Part shown: one piece after another, positions 9,506 through 17,816 of the stretch | Layout: each line of letters starts with the position of its first letter | Position numbering within the stretch: position 1 is the stretch's first letter | NCBI RefSeq assembly: GCF_003858645.1 | Contig: NZ_RQJP01000004.1 | Span: 806,001-870,000, forward strand | Length of the DNA stretch: 64,000 nt | Source: Larkinella knui | GTDB taxonomy: Bacteria; Bacteroidota; Bacteroidia; Cytophagales; Spirosomataceae | Direction of reading: 5' to 3' | Translations under genes and position numbers: made by a program | The notes under the pieces: generated by a model | Told to the model about the DNA's origin: nothing | The model's database searches: none | The model's input: the letters and a program-made list of their open reading frames with translations, nothing else

Positions 9506-9672
9506 ACATTCGTAGCGTTGAATAGGATGAATTTACGAATTATCCCCGACCAAAGCGTCGGTCAGGGCTAATTCAGGCGGTATTGCCACATCTGGCACTC
9601 TTCTTGTAGTGGCCAAAACAGCTTTAACGAGAATTTCACCAATGTCTGAACGGAATATTCTAAGCGAAAATC

Positions 9673-9695
9673 ATATCTTTACAAAGCAAAGATAT
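9673..9695 (+). promoter_or_regulatory. Short inverted repeat before an unknown gene
   Basis: Perfect 8-bp arms ATATCTTT (9673-9680) and AAAGATAT (9688-9695) with a 7-nt loop, ending seven bases before the chosen start at 9702. It may be an operator or mRNA hairpin affecting translation of the downstream gene. The position supports 9702 as the start rather than the in-frame ATGs at 9609 and 9642. Function is inferred only from position and symmetry. Confidence 0.35.
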
Positions 9696-9701
9696 TTTGA
9701 T

Positions 9702-10910
9702 ATGTCGAACAAGTTCAATGCCTCCTCCCTTACTGAATATTGCAAATCATACGCCCGGAAAGTGGCGGGTGATTTTTTTGCCCATCATACCGTAATCAGC
9801 GGCCAGGAGTTGTTAAAGCTAAGTCCGGTTAGTCAGGTCAATTTATTTGTAATCGGTAGTTTGTCCGACAAATGGCGGAGCGACGCGGAGCGTTTCCGGA
9901 GTCCTTTTTTTGATTTTGAACACCCGGATGTCCGGCAGGCGATGCAGGTTTTTATGAATACCGTCTCGCAGCATATTTCGGTGCGCCGGGAAAATCTGGA
10001 GCCACTGCTGGCCGACGCCACCCGCCGGACGCTGATTCTGCTGTTCGACCCGCGACACTATTTTGACGAAGCCCTGCGGAACCAGCCCGAGTTCTCTCTA
10101 ACGGCCGATGCCGCGCACCTGCTGACCCGGTATACCCAGATCAATAAGTTCGTTCCGGCGGCTATCGAGGAACGGATGAAGGGCAAAAGTGTCGTTTATG
10201 TCAATCAGGCCCTGAACTGGCTCGACGAGATTTTGATGCAGCGCAGTCGTGAGCTGGAGAAACCGGAGAAATACATTCCTTTGTTTTCGGAAAAACTGCT
10301 GCTTGATCCGGGCGTTTTACTCCGCAAATCGTCGTATGATTTTACACCTCCGCAACCGGTTCCGGGGGCGGCTAAATCGTTCTTCGATACGGAAGTTGAA
10401 AATACCGCCCTTCCGGCAGCATCGCTGGCCACTCCACCGGCGGTCAGCAACGGGTCGGGCCTAACCGTCAACGGCACACCGCCCGATCCGGATGGTACGG
10501 TAAAAACGCATTTCTTATCGGATTCGGGCTCTACGGCCGAACCAACCGCCCCGTCCATGCAACCCAGTTATGTAACGACCCGGCTGGATGAGGCCCCAAC
10601 ACTGGAAATGGGAGCGAAGGTGGAGGAGGATACCAGTGGCCCGGTGACGATCGGCGAAACGTTTTACCGCGCGCCCATCGAAAGCATCAGCAAAAGCATT
10701 TCGCTGAATCAAAAGTTCATGTTTATCAACCAGTTGTTCAACGGCAACGCGGCTTCCTATAACGAAGCGATTGAAGAACTGAACCGCGCGACGAGCTACG
10801 ATCAGGCCCGCGATCTAGTTTCATACCGCTATGCCGCCCAGTATTTGTGGGACATGAGCAGCGACGAAGTGGCGATGCTGATCGATATTCTGAAACGGCG
10901 GTTTGCGTAA
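9702..10910 (+). CDS. Conserved hypothetical protein (unknown function)
   Basis: 402 residues, no signal peptide or membrane segment, so probably cytoplasmic. The N-terminal half (to about residue 215) is helical and contains L-F-D-P-R-H-Y-F-D near 120; the middle (about 215-325) is a Pro/Ser/Thr/Ala-rich linker of low complexity; the last 70 residues form a compact helical domain (S-I-S-L-N-Q-K-F-M-F-I-N-Q-L-F-N-G ... Y-L-W-D-M-S-S-D-E-V). As I recall it, this C-terminal pattern occurs at the end of several uncharacterised Bacteroidota proteins. It abuts a convergent TraB/GumN gene with no spacer. No function is assigned. Confidence 0.75.
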   Translation: MSNKFNASSLTEYCKSYARKVAGDFFAHHTVISGQELLKLSPVSQVNLFVIGSLSDKWRSDAERFRSPFFDFEHPDVRQAMQVFMNTVSQHISVRRENLEPLLADATRRTLILLFDPRHYFDEALRNQPEFSLTADAAHLLTRYTQINKFVPAAIEERMKGKSVVYVNQALNWLDEILMQRSRELEKPEKYIPLFSEKLLLDPGVLLRKSSYDFTPPQPVPGAAKSFFDTEVENTALPAASLATPPAVSNGSGLTVNGTPPDPDGTVKTHFLSDSGSTAEPTAPSMQPSYVTTRLDEAPTLEMGAKVEEDTSGPVTIGETFYRAPIESISKSISLNQKFMFINQLFNGNAASYNEAIEELNRATSYDQARDLVSYRYAAQYLWDMSSDEVAMLIDILKRRFA

Positions 10911-11765
10911 TCAGAGCGGTTCGACGGTATAACCTTCCTTTTTCAGCAATTCAATCAACCCTTTCGGACCCGGCAGGTGCAGGGCGCCAACGGCCACGAA
11001 GGTAGGTCGCGATGCCATCAGACCCGGTAACCGCTTCATCCAGTTCAGGTTGCGTTCGTCGAGCAGGTAGGTCATGTTGCCAAAAGAATTACCGGTTTTT
11101 TCGTTCATTTTCCACATGCCCTGCAAATCCTGTTTCAGGTAGAGTTCGGTAACCGATTTGCTCATATCGTGCATATCGTCTTTTTCTTTCACCATTTCCA
11201 CCAGTTGTTGGGCCTGTTTTTCCACCGGATCGTGGTCGAAGAGAAAAGTCATTTGCTCCTCCATCGTTTCGAGCGCGTTGACGGTTTTTTGGCGCTTCCG
11301 GCCGTCGCTGGCAAAGTACAGATCGAGCGGCAAACCCGTGAAGCTACTGAGCGTGTCAGACTGTTTCTGGACGTACGCCAGACTGAGCATGGTGGCCGTC
11401 ACGATGGGTTTCATCTGGTTGAAAAGGCCCAGATCGTAGCCTGTTCCCTTCTTGAATTCGTCGGCAACCAGTTTATAATCCGACGCCGAAAGCAGTTTGT
11501 CGAGGCTCTTATCCAGCATCAGCCCCCGCATCGCCATCGACAGCATGGCCGACGAGTCGATTTCGGTTTCGACCACCACGCCTTCCGCGCCTTCGTACGC
11601 CGATTTAATTTTCGGATTCTGGTTCAGGTAACTGTCTTTCAGAATGTGGTAGGTACCAAAGAGATACGACGGTTTTTTCAGCCCGTTACCCGACACTTTC
11701 CACAGCAGCGACTGCGGAAAAGCCGCGGTGGAGACGAATAGAAATAAAAAAGAAAGCGTTTTCAT
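10911..11765 (-). CDS. TraB/GumN (TIKI-like) family protein
   Basis: 284 residues with a short signal peptide (M-K-T-L-S-F-L-F-L-F-V-S-T-A-A-F-P-Q). The two family motifs are present: G-T-Y-H-I-L near residue 37 with V-V-V-E-T-E-I-D after it, and V-G-A-L-H-L-P-G near 260. Eukaryotic TIKI relatives are metal-dependent proteases; bacterial GumN-like proteins are mostly uncharacterised and exported. It follows the ABA4-like gene by 18 bp on the same strand. Its stop codon directly abuts the stop of the convergent gene ending at 10910. Confidence 0.85.
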   Translation of the reverse strand: MKTLSFLFLFVSTAAFPQSLLWKVSGNGLKKPSYLFGTYHILKDSYLNQNPKIKSAYEGAEGVVVETEIDSSAMLSMAMRGLMLDKSLDKLLSASDYKLVADEFKKGTGYDLGLFNQMKPIVTATMLSLAYVQKQSDTLSSFTGLPLDLYFASDGRKRQKTVNALETMEEQMTFLFDHDPVEKQAQQLVEMVKEKDDMHDMSKSVTELYLKQDLQGMWKMNEKTGNSFGNMTYLLDERNLNWMKRLPGLMASRPTFVAVGALHLPGPKGLIELLKKEGYTVEPL

Positions 11766-11783
11766 CGCTACAAAAATAAGGTA

Positions 11784-12209
11784 TCAATAAATGGTCTGCT
11801 GCTTCATGGATCGAACCCCAAGGTACAACAGCAAACCGACCGGACCCAGCAGAAAACAGAAAATCAGACACGGAATCATCCAGCCCTGCGGTACTTTCCG
11901 GCGTTTGCTGTTGCGGAGCATCCAGCTTCCCACCGTCAGGTCGAAGGCCAGGTAGTGAATCCAGCCCGCCAGCACAGCCGCATCCTGGCTAAATAACGTT
12001 TTAATGCCCTGTAGCGTACTGAACGATCGCCAATCCAGCGCGCTATTTCCGAAAAAAAGATAATAACTATAGACAACGGCCAGCAGCGCCGGAATGGGGA
12101 GGTATTTGGTCAGGAAATCGGTGGGTTTCCAGCGGGGTGCGAAGAGCATCAGCAGCCATTGCGGCAGCACGAGGGTGTTGACGATTTGAAAGACGGTATC
12201 GGTGGACAT
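11784..12209 (-). CDS. ABA4-like (DUF4281) membrane protein
   Basis: 141 residues with four hydrophobic helices. The arrangement W-L-L-M-L-F-A-P near the start, A-G-W-I-H-Y-L-A-F-D-L in the third helix region and a C-terminal L-L-G-P-V-G-L-L-L-Y motif match the ABA4-like family, whose plant member acts in neoxanthin synthesis. In bacteria the role is unknown, and a link to carotenoids is only an inference. It sits 18 bp upstream of the TraB/GumN gene and 100 bp after the OMP gene at 12310. Confidence 0.8.
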   Translation of the reverse strand: MSTDTVFQIVNTLVLPQWLLMLFAPRWKPTDFLTKYLPIPALLAVVYSYYLFFGNSALDWRSFSTLQGIKTLFSQDAAVLAGWIHYLAFDLTVGSWMLRNSKRRKVPQGWMIPCLIFCFLLGPVGLLLYLGVRSMKQQTIY

Positions 12210-12309
12210 GGCGTTGGTGTTGACAGGACAAAGTACGGAAAGTAATTGACAGTCAACAAAAATCCATCCACGCGCTTCGTCAGTTCCGTAATCTGATCGT
12301 ATGGCTTTC

Positions 12310-13128
12310 TTACCAGCCTAAACCGATGACGGCATTGACGCGGAGGGTCAGGCTGGGCTGGTAGTTATTTTTATAGAACTCGAACATTGGCCCCAGCGTA
12401 TAGGGATTCTTTTCTCGTTTCGGGATAGCTACTTCCGGCCCGGCATTGATATCTACGAAGCTCCGTCGCCCTAATCGACGCTGGATTCCCCACAAGGCCG
12501 AAAAAAGGGGCGCATTGTATCCATAAGCAACATCATTATTATAGGTACCTATGGTTGCCCCTGTTCTGGTGTCATATACATGCTGGATGACGCGGACGGA
12601 AAGGGCTTTGGTGAACTGAAGACCAACATAGTTCCCCGAAAAATTGTTAGCTGATTTCCCTTCCCGAATGCGTTTAGCCATGCCGTAATAATACCGTACG
12701 CCCACTTTTCCATAAACAAAGCCCCGAAAAACTTTGTCGAAATCCCGATAGTCCTGGCTGGTAACCAGAGAAGGACCGCTAAACTGATTAAAACGATTAT
12801 ACCGGAACATAAAATCAAAACCTGCCAGAACCGAAAAGGAAGGCGTTATTTTCCGTTCCACCGACACATCTGCGTTCAGGCCAATCCGGAAGGAAGGTCG
12901 TCCTGTGAAATCCCGATCCCCGGCATTGGGCCAGAATCCGAGCTTGAACAGCGTTTTCTCCTCCACATTCGCCCGCGTGATGTACCGGTAAAACCGCTTG
13001 AGTTCGCCGGTGGTGATGGTGCTGTCTTCCTGGGAATAGGTGGTTTGCTGGGCACTGGAACTTAGCGTCTGGAGGAGTAAACCGATAAGAAAAAGGAAAG
13101 TAAAAATAGGTGTGGATATCGTTTTCAT
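12310..13128 (-). CDS. Predicted outer-membrane beta-barrel protein, tandem paralogue A
   Basis: 272 residues with an N-terminal signal peptide ending S-S-A-Q. Alternating aromatic/polar segments run to a C-terminal aromatic residue (...V-I-G-L-G-W), as in outer-membrane barrels. It is clearly related to the next gene upstream (13159-13932): both have T-Y-S-Q-E after the signal, R-A-N-x-E-E-K-T-L, a P-S-F-S-V-L-A-G stretch and I-R-E-G-K-x-A-N-N-F-S-G-N-Y-V-G-L-Q. The two are separated by 30 bp and arose by duplication. No specific function is known to me. Confidence 0.75.
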   Translation of the reverse strand: MKTISTPIFTFLFLIGLLLQTLSSSAQQTTYSQEDSTITTGELKRFYRYITRANVEEKTLFKLGFWPNAGDRDFTGRPSFRIGLNADVSVERKITPSFSVLAGFDFMFRYNRFNQFSGPSLVTSQDYRDFDKVFRGFVYGKVGVRYYYGMAKRIREGKSANNFSGNYVGLQFTKALSVRVIQHVYDTRTGATIGTYNNDVAYGYNAPLFSALWGIQRRLGRRSFVDINAGPEVAIPKREKNPYTLGPMFEFYKNNYQPSLTLRVNAVIGLGW

Positions 13129-13158
13129 AAAAATCAGATTTTTGCACGGTTTTGGCGA

Positions 13159-13932
13159 TTACCACCCAATGCCGATCAAAGCGTTGAACTGAAAAGAGAA
13201 AACCGTGTATTTTTCATATACCGCTGGAATACTACTTTCGCCAATAAAAGTCATTCTGGGGCCTGCGCTTACATCAATGTAGCCCAATCGCCAGAGTCGT
13301 CGCTGTAAGCCCCAGGTGAGTTCTACCGACGGCTGGTTTAGTCGGAATAATGGAATATGATTCCTTGTTGTGATGGGTTCGCCGGTCGGCGTATCGTAAT
13401 CATGTTGAGTATACTGATAGATCACTGGACGGTCAACTTGTAATCCAACGTAGTTGCCCGAAAAGTTGTTAGCGGTTTTTCCTTCCCGGATACGCCGTGC
13501 CATCGCGTAGTAATACCGCCCCCCAAACCGGGCTTTAACCTGATTGCTGAATGAACGCATAGTTCGCCCCGCACCCGGCTTTGCATTGGAATAGATCCTA
13601 ACCGAGTTATATTGAGGAACATAGTCTAACCCTGCCAGAACCGAAAAAGAAGGGCTAATTTTATGTTCAGCCACTAGTTCCAGATTAAGCCCTAAGCTCA
13701 CATTTTTGTTGTCAGTGAATAAAGGCGAGAGAGAATTGGGTCGAATGCCAATTTTTAGCAAGGTTTTCTCCTCAATATTCGCCCGCGTTACGTAGCAAAT
13801 GAAACGCTGAAGCTCGCTGGTGGTCAGTTGGCATTCTTCCTGCGAATACGTAATTGTTGGGTCGTTGGAAGACTGGGCGTAAAGTGCATAAAAATTTAAA
13901 AAGAAGAGAAGCGTAAAAATGATCCGTTTCAT
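13159..13932 (-). CDS. Predicted outer-membrane beta-barrel protein, tandem paralogue B
   Basis: 257 residues; the start at 13932 (M-K-R-I-I-F-T-L-L-F-F) is preferred to an ATG 15 bp upstream because it begins the signal peptide directly. It has the same architecture as its downstream neighbour: T-I-T-Y-S-Q-E after the signal, R-A-N-I-E-E-K-T-L-L-K, P-S-F-S-V-L-A-G and G-K-T-A-N-N-F-S-G-N-Y-V-G-L-Q, and a terminal I-G-I-G-W. It begins 35 bp after the DUF4097-type gene, so it may belong to the sigma/anti-sigma transcription unit. Function unknown. Confidence 0.75.
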   Translation of the reverse strand: MKRIIFTLLFFLNFYALYAQSSNDPTITYSQEECQLTTSELQRFICYVTRANIEEKTLLKIGIRPNSLSPLFTDNKNVSLGLNLELVAEHKISPSFSVLAGLDYVPQYNSVRIYSNAKPGAGRTMRSFSNQVKARFGGRYYYAMARRIREGKTANNFSGNYVGLQVDRPVIYQYTQHDYDTPTGEPITTRNHIPLFRLNQPSVELTWGLQRRLWRLGYIDVSAGPRMTFIGESSIPAVYEKYTVFSFQFNALIGIGW

Positions 13933-13967
13933 AGCCATCAAGGTCAATTTTTGGAATAGGTTTTCTT

Positions 13968-14864
13968 CTATTTCGCCAGCGTCACGCCCCCGACCGGCGG
14001 CTGAATGATCACCGGACTGTATGAATTTGTCACGGAAAGGTGGCTTTTGCTGCCGTTTGGTGAATACAGGAAGCGTCGCTTGCTGGCATTCAAGTGTTCG
14101 CTGTAGAGATCCGGCACCTGAATCGTCGAATACGTGGTTTCGATCTCATACTGAAAATCGTTCATCCGTTTGGGATACAGAAAAACCTCGGTCCGGGTCG
14201 CCTGAACGGTTAGGGTTAGCAGGCTGGCGTCGGGCTGGATGGAGAGTTTGCCGTAGCGGCTTTGAATCGTTCCGCTCCCGCCCAGGTCGCGCAGGGTGAT
14301 TTCGGCTTTCTCGGCTTTAATGGTGAAACTGCCGCTCAACTCGCTGGCGTCAATGTCGCCGTAGTCCGACACCACCGTTGTTTTTCCGCTCAGATTGGTC
14401 AGGGATAATTTTCCGAATTCCAGCTTCAGGGCGGCTTCTCCGGCCAGGTCGCTGAGGGTGACGTCGCCGAAGGTGTTCTGGAGGGTGATGGGGCAGCGCG
14501 TCGGCACCCAGATTTCAAAAACCGCCTTCAGATTGCCCTTGATCCCGCCCGCCCGCTGCGGAATTGTAAACCGGTTGGAAAGGTCGATAACGCTGTTGCG
14601 GGTTTGAATGTCGTAGTTCAGATACGCCAGTTCGCGTTCGGCCACCTCGCGCTCGGGGTGTTTGGCAATCAGTTTCAGCCGGACCAGAATCGTGGCTTTA
14701 TTCCAGCCTTTGATCGTAATGTCGGCTTTCTGGGCCGTCAGGTTCACGCGCTGGCCCGTGTTGTAGGCCAGTTCCTTTTCCACGGTTTTCGTCACCACCT
14801 GCAGCCGGGTTTGGGCCGCGGCAGGAAGAGTCAGGAAAGCCAGTAGAAAAATCAGCGTTTTCAT
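13968..14864 (-). CDS. DUF4097-type exported repeat protein
   Basis: 298 residues with a signal peptide (M-K-T-L-I-F-L-L-A-F-L-T-L-P-A-A-A-Q). The rest is a run of short beta-strand repeats of the kind S-x-G-D-I-x-L-x-D-L (for example G-D-V-T-L-S-D-L-A-G, G-D-I-D-A-S-E-L-S-G), typical of the DUF4097/adhesin-like right-handed beta-helix proteins. The start overlaps the end of the anti-sigma gene by four bases (ATGA), so the two are translationally coupled. Genes of this type often follow ECF sigma/anti-sigma pairs and may be their main target or sensor; that is inference. Confidence 0.8.
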   Translation of the reverse strand: MKTLIFLLAFLTLPAAAQTRLQVVTKTVEKELAYNTGQRVNLTAQKADITIKGWNKATILVRLKLIAKHPEREVAERELAYLNYDIQTRNSVIDLSNRFTIPQRAGGIKGNLKAVFEIWVPTRCPITLQNTFGDVTLSDLAGEAALKLEFGKLSLTNLSGKTTVVSDYGDIDASELSGSFTIKAEKAEITLRDLGGSGTIQSRYGKLSIQPDASLLTLTVQATRTEVFLYPKRMNDFQYEIETTYSTIQVPDLYSEHLNASKRRFLYSPNGSKSHLSVTNSYSPVIIQPPVGGVTLAK

Positions 14865-15454
14865 ATCGTTAAAATCCGGACCAGTTCTTTGGTTACTTCC
14901 GCCCGTTCGTTTTCAATTTTGATCTGGGCCTGCACCAGCGCCGGATCGTTGCCAAACACCAGCAATTCCTGCTCAACGGCTTCCTGGCGGCTGCTCAGTT
15001 CGTGCAGTTGCTGCTTCAATTCCTTGACTTCCGGTTTCTGGCACACCACCGTTTGTTGTTCACACTGCTCCTTGATAAACGTCTCCGCTTTCTGATCGGC
15101 CAGCGATTGCAGCGGTTCCGGCATACTCGTCAAGTCAGTTTCCACGACTTCAGTTTTGTACGAAATCGTCACTTTTTCATCTGAAGCCGGTTGCAAAACC
15201 GCCCAAACGCCCACCAGAACAACGACGGCCGCAGCGGCCCACCGGAACGAACGAACCCAAAGCGGACGGACCACCGGTTTTTCCAAACGCCCGGCAATTT
15301 GTTCCCACGAACCGGCTGCCGGTTCCAGAACCGGTAAGTCGTCCAGCGCCCGGTCGATGGCGGCATCGGCCCGCAGGTCGGCGTCGATGCGGTCCCACAG
15401 ATCGGGCCGGGGTTCGTGTTCGGGCAGGTTTTGCAGGGCTTTTTTCCAGTTCAT
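14861..15454 (-). CDS. Transmembrane anti-sigma factor
   Basis: 197 residues. An acidic N-terminal region with two P-E/L-W-D-R-I type repeats (about 10-60) is followed by one membrane helix (about 70-87, A-A-A-A-V-V-V-L-V-G-V-W-A-V-L) and a periplasmic part with a Gln/Glu-rich coiled coil (about 120-185). It starts one base after the stop of the ECF sigma gene and overlaps the downstream DUF4097 gene by four bases, the classic order sigma, anti-sigma, target. It presumably holds the sigma factor at the membrane until an envelope signal releases it. Confidence 0.82.
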   Translation of the reverse strand: MNWKKALQNLPEHEPRPDLWDRIDADLRADAAIDRALDDLPVLEPAAGSWEQIAGRLEKPVVRPLWVRSFRWAAAAVVVLVGVWAVLQPASDEKVTISYKTEVVETDLTSMPEPLQSLADQKAETFIKEQCEQQTVVCQKPEVKELKQQLHELSSRQEAVEQELLVFGNDPALVQAQIKIENERAEVTKELVRILTI

Positions 15455-15455
15455 G

Positions 15456-16001
15456 TCACAACAGGTCTGCGAGCTTTTTTCGTAATAATTTCCGGGCGTA
15501 ACTGACCTGCGATTTGGAAGTCCCTTCCGAAATATTCAGCATGGCCGCAATTTCGTGGTGTTTGTAACCTTCTACTTCAGCCAGCACAAAAACCGCCCGC
15601 GCCCCGTCGGGCAACGACCGAATGGCCGCATCCAGGACCGCCCCGGTTATGGTATCCGGGACCTCGATGGGCTGGTCGTGGACAGTTTCGTCGATGGTTT
15701 CAAACCGCCATTCGAGTTGCCGTTTCCGCAGGGCCTGCCGGACCACGATCGTTTTGATCCAGACGCCCAGCGTCGACTGAAACCGGAACCGGTCCAGATG
15801 CCGGAACACCTCCACAAAGGCATCCTGCAACGCATCGTTGGCGTGGTCGTAGTCGTTCAGGATCCGCATCGCCACCGAAAACATGGCCCGTTTATACCGC
15901 TCGAACAACAACCGCTGCGCCATCCGCTGTTCCACCGGCCGATCCCGTCGCAGACAGTAATCCACCAGTTCAGTTTCCGTGGTATCAGGCGTAAAGGTCA
16001 A
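15456..16001 (-). CDS. ECF-type RNA polymerase sigma factor
   Basis: 181 residues with sigma-70 region 2 (about 25-95: N-D-Y-D-H-A-N-D-A-L-Q-D-A-F-V-E-V-F, then R-F-x-x-x-L-G-V-W-I-K-T-I) and region 4 (about 125-175: L-P-D-G-A-R-A-V-F-V-L-A-E-V-E-G-Y, H-H-E-I-A-A-M-L-N-I-S-E-G-T-S-K-S). It heads a minus-strand unit with the anti-sigma and DUF4097 genes. It differs from the 24922 sigma factor, which belongs to the FecR/SusC system. Confidence 0.9.
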   Translation of the reverse strand: MTFTPDTTETELVDYCLRRDRPVEQRMAQRLLFERYKRAMFSVAMRILNDYDHANDALQDAFVEVFRHLDRFRFQSTLGVWIKTIVVRQALRKRQLEWRFETIDETVHDQPIEVPDTITGAVLDAAIRSLPDGARAVFVLAEVEGYKHHEIAAMLNISEGTSKSQVSYARKLLRKKLADLL

Positions 16002-16092
16002 ACAGGTTACTTCGTTAAGGGAACGTTCAACCTAAAGTGCAGAAAGGAACGGGAAAGGTTGGAAGGGGAGGGAAAAATAATGAATAATTACT

Positions 16093-16136
16093 CTTTCACT
16101 TTTACCCCTGAAGGGGATTCAGGGGTAAAGCGAAAG
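16093..16136. repeat. Palindromic element, REP-like hairpin
   Basis: Perfect 12-bp arms TTTACCCCTGAA (16101-16112) and TTCAGGGGTAAA (16118-16129) around a GGGGA loop, extended by CTTTC (16093-16097) and GAAAG (16132-16136) across a small internal loop. It lies in the 172-bp gap between the sigma-factor start and the stop of the cytochrome/FG-GAP gene. No clear T-run follows on either strand, so a dispersed repeat is as likely as a terminator. Confidence 0.6.
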
Positions 16137-16173
16137 ACCTGGTTTCAGGATTCGCTGGTAAAACTGACTGGGC

Positions 16174-17694
16174 TTACCGGGTTTTATTTTCCAGCACAAT
16201 CAGGGGAAGATGCGGATTCCAGGCGGGTTTCAAATCCGGCTGATTGATAAATCCCTGCGAGTAATTGCCCAGAACGACATCCGGATCGCCATCCCGGTCG
16301 CAGTCGGCCACATCCAGGCAAATCCACCGGCCATAGGCCGAAACCGGAACCGCGTGCGGCCGGAAATGCAGCGGTTTATCCTGTTCAAAATAGAGAAACG
16401 TTTCGGCGGGCTTGTTCTTCAAATCGGCGAAAAACGCAATGGTGGTCAGATCCAGATCGCCGTCGCCGTCGAAATCGGCTGCCACGGCTTTGGTACAGCC
16501 GTTGATCGGGTAAAACCAGGCTTGCTGATACCGGAAATTGCCCTGATTCAGAAAGAGATACACGCCGTGAAAAGGCTTCAGAATTTTGGAATAATCGCCG
16601 TTGTCGCCCGACGTGTAAAGAATATCGAGTTGGCCATCGCGGTTGAAGTCAGCCAGTTGAAAATGCGTAGAACCATAAACCGGGGGAAACCGGAGGAGGT
16701 TCTTTTCCGTAAAACCGCCTTTCCGGTCATTCAGAAAAAGCCAGATTCCTTCGTCGGCGTGGGCAAACAGAACCATCGCATCCAGCCAGCCGTCGTGGTT
16801 AAAATCGCCGGTCAGCGCCTGCGTAGCGCCGGGCACGTCGCGAATCGAAATCCGCTCAAACTGATGATCCGGTCCCTGTTTCAGAAGGTACAATCCGCCG
16901 GTCAGGTGGCCAAAACCGCAGACGATCCAATCCGTCAAACCGTCGTGGTTAAAATCGCCCGCTGTGGTCTGAACCGGACGAACCAGGTTGGCCGCCAGCG
17001 GTTCCGGCGGCTTTTGTCCGTCCAGACTGAGCGTCAAAACGGCTCCCTTCGGCACATCGATGGCTTTCATATCGCCAATGCAGGTCACGACGGCCTGACT
17101 GGGGGCGGCAAAGTTCAGATGAACGGCCGGGGAAGGTAAGGTGCTGACCAGCGTGGCGTTGAGGTTTTTGTCCCAGCGGTACAGGCCGTTGTCCGTTGAA
17201 TTGCCGGAATAAATCGAACCGTTTGCCGCATCAATAGCGACCAGCGTTGTCGTTGCGGTTTCCGGCGAAACGGTCTTCGGTTTTTTCAGGGTAAAAATAG
17301 CCCAGTCCTCGACGGGCGGTTCGGGCACCCGGGCGGTTTTGGGTTTTTCGGGCGCCAGTTTCTCGTAATAATTCACGAGTTTGATCCAGTCGGCCTGCGA
17401 AATCTGCGCATTGGCGGGTTGGTAATAATGATTGCCCTGCCACACTTCCAGCCCCAGCCGGAGCGCCATCGCGGGCAAAACCTGCCTGGTCCACGTTTCT
17501 TTGTCCAGCGCATCGGGATCGACGGGCAAATGGCAGGTGCTGCAATACTGCTGAGCCAACCGCTTTCCCTCCGCCAGAACCGGGTCTTCCGGCGCGTCCG
17601 ATGTGGAGCTTCCCGACTGACAACTGCCCAGGAAGAGGCTGCCAATCGCAACAGAAATACCGGAAATGATGGTGAAGAAAGACCGTTTTTTCAT
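16174..17694 (-). CDS. Lipoprotein with cytochrome c motif and FG-GAP/VCBS repeats
   Basis: 506 residues. The lipobox is L-G-S-C with the lipidated Cys at 25; a single heme-binding C-S-T-C-H motif lies at residues 51-55, in a small cytochrome c-like region to about 115. From about 240 on there are at least five Ca-binding FG-GAP/VCBS-type motifs: D-F-N-H-D-G-L-T-D, D-F-N-H-D-G-W-L-D, D-F-N-R-D-G-Q-L-D, D-F-D-G-D-G-D-L-D and D-C-D-R-D-G-D-P-D, which usually build a seven-bladed propeller. It is probably a periplasmic or surface lipoprotein joining a redox centre to a binding propeller. It lies 355 bp downstream of the SusD gene on the same strand, beyond a terminator, so it has its own promoter or depends on read-through. 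Confidence 0.82.
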   Translation of the reverse strand: MKKRSFFTIISGISVAIGSLFLGSCQSGSSTSDAPEDPVLAEGKRLAQQYCSTCHLPVDPDALDKETWTRQVLPAMALRLGLEVWQGNHYYQPANAQISQADWIKLVNYYEKLAPEKPKTARVPEPPVEDWAIFTLKKPKTVSPETATTTLVAIDAANGSIYSGNSTDNGLYRWDKNLNATLVSTLPSPAVHLNFAAPSQAVVTCIGDMKAIDVPKGAVLTLSLDGQKPPEPLAANLVRPVQTTAGDFNHDGLTDWIVCGFGHLTGGLYLLKQGPDHQFERISIRDVPGATQALTGDFNHDGWLDAMVLFAHADEGIWLFLNDRKGGFTEKNLLRFPPVYGSTHFQLADFNRDGQLDILYTSGDNGDYSKILKPFHGVYLFLNQGNFRYQQAWFYPINGCTKAVAADFDGDGDLDLTTIAFFADLKNKPAETFLYFEQDKPLHFRPHAVPVSAYGRWICLDVADCDRDGDPDVVLGNYSQGFINQPDLKPAWNPHLPLIVLENKTR

Positions 17695-17816
17695 TCGTAT
17701 GAGTCAATTGATAAGAACTCCCCGCTAAGACTCAGGCAGTTTGGCTAGTCGTTGGTTATTAACATGAAACCGCCCTTGTGGCCCGGTCCTCTGGCGAAAT
17801 AGGGATGAGGATGGTT

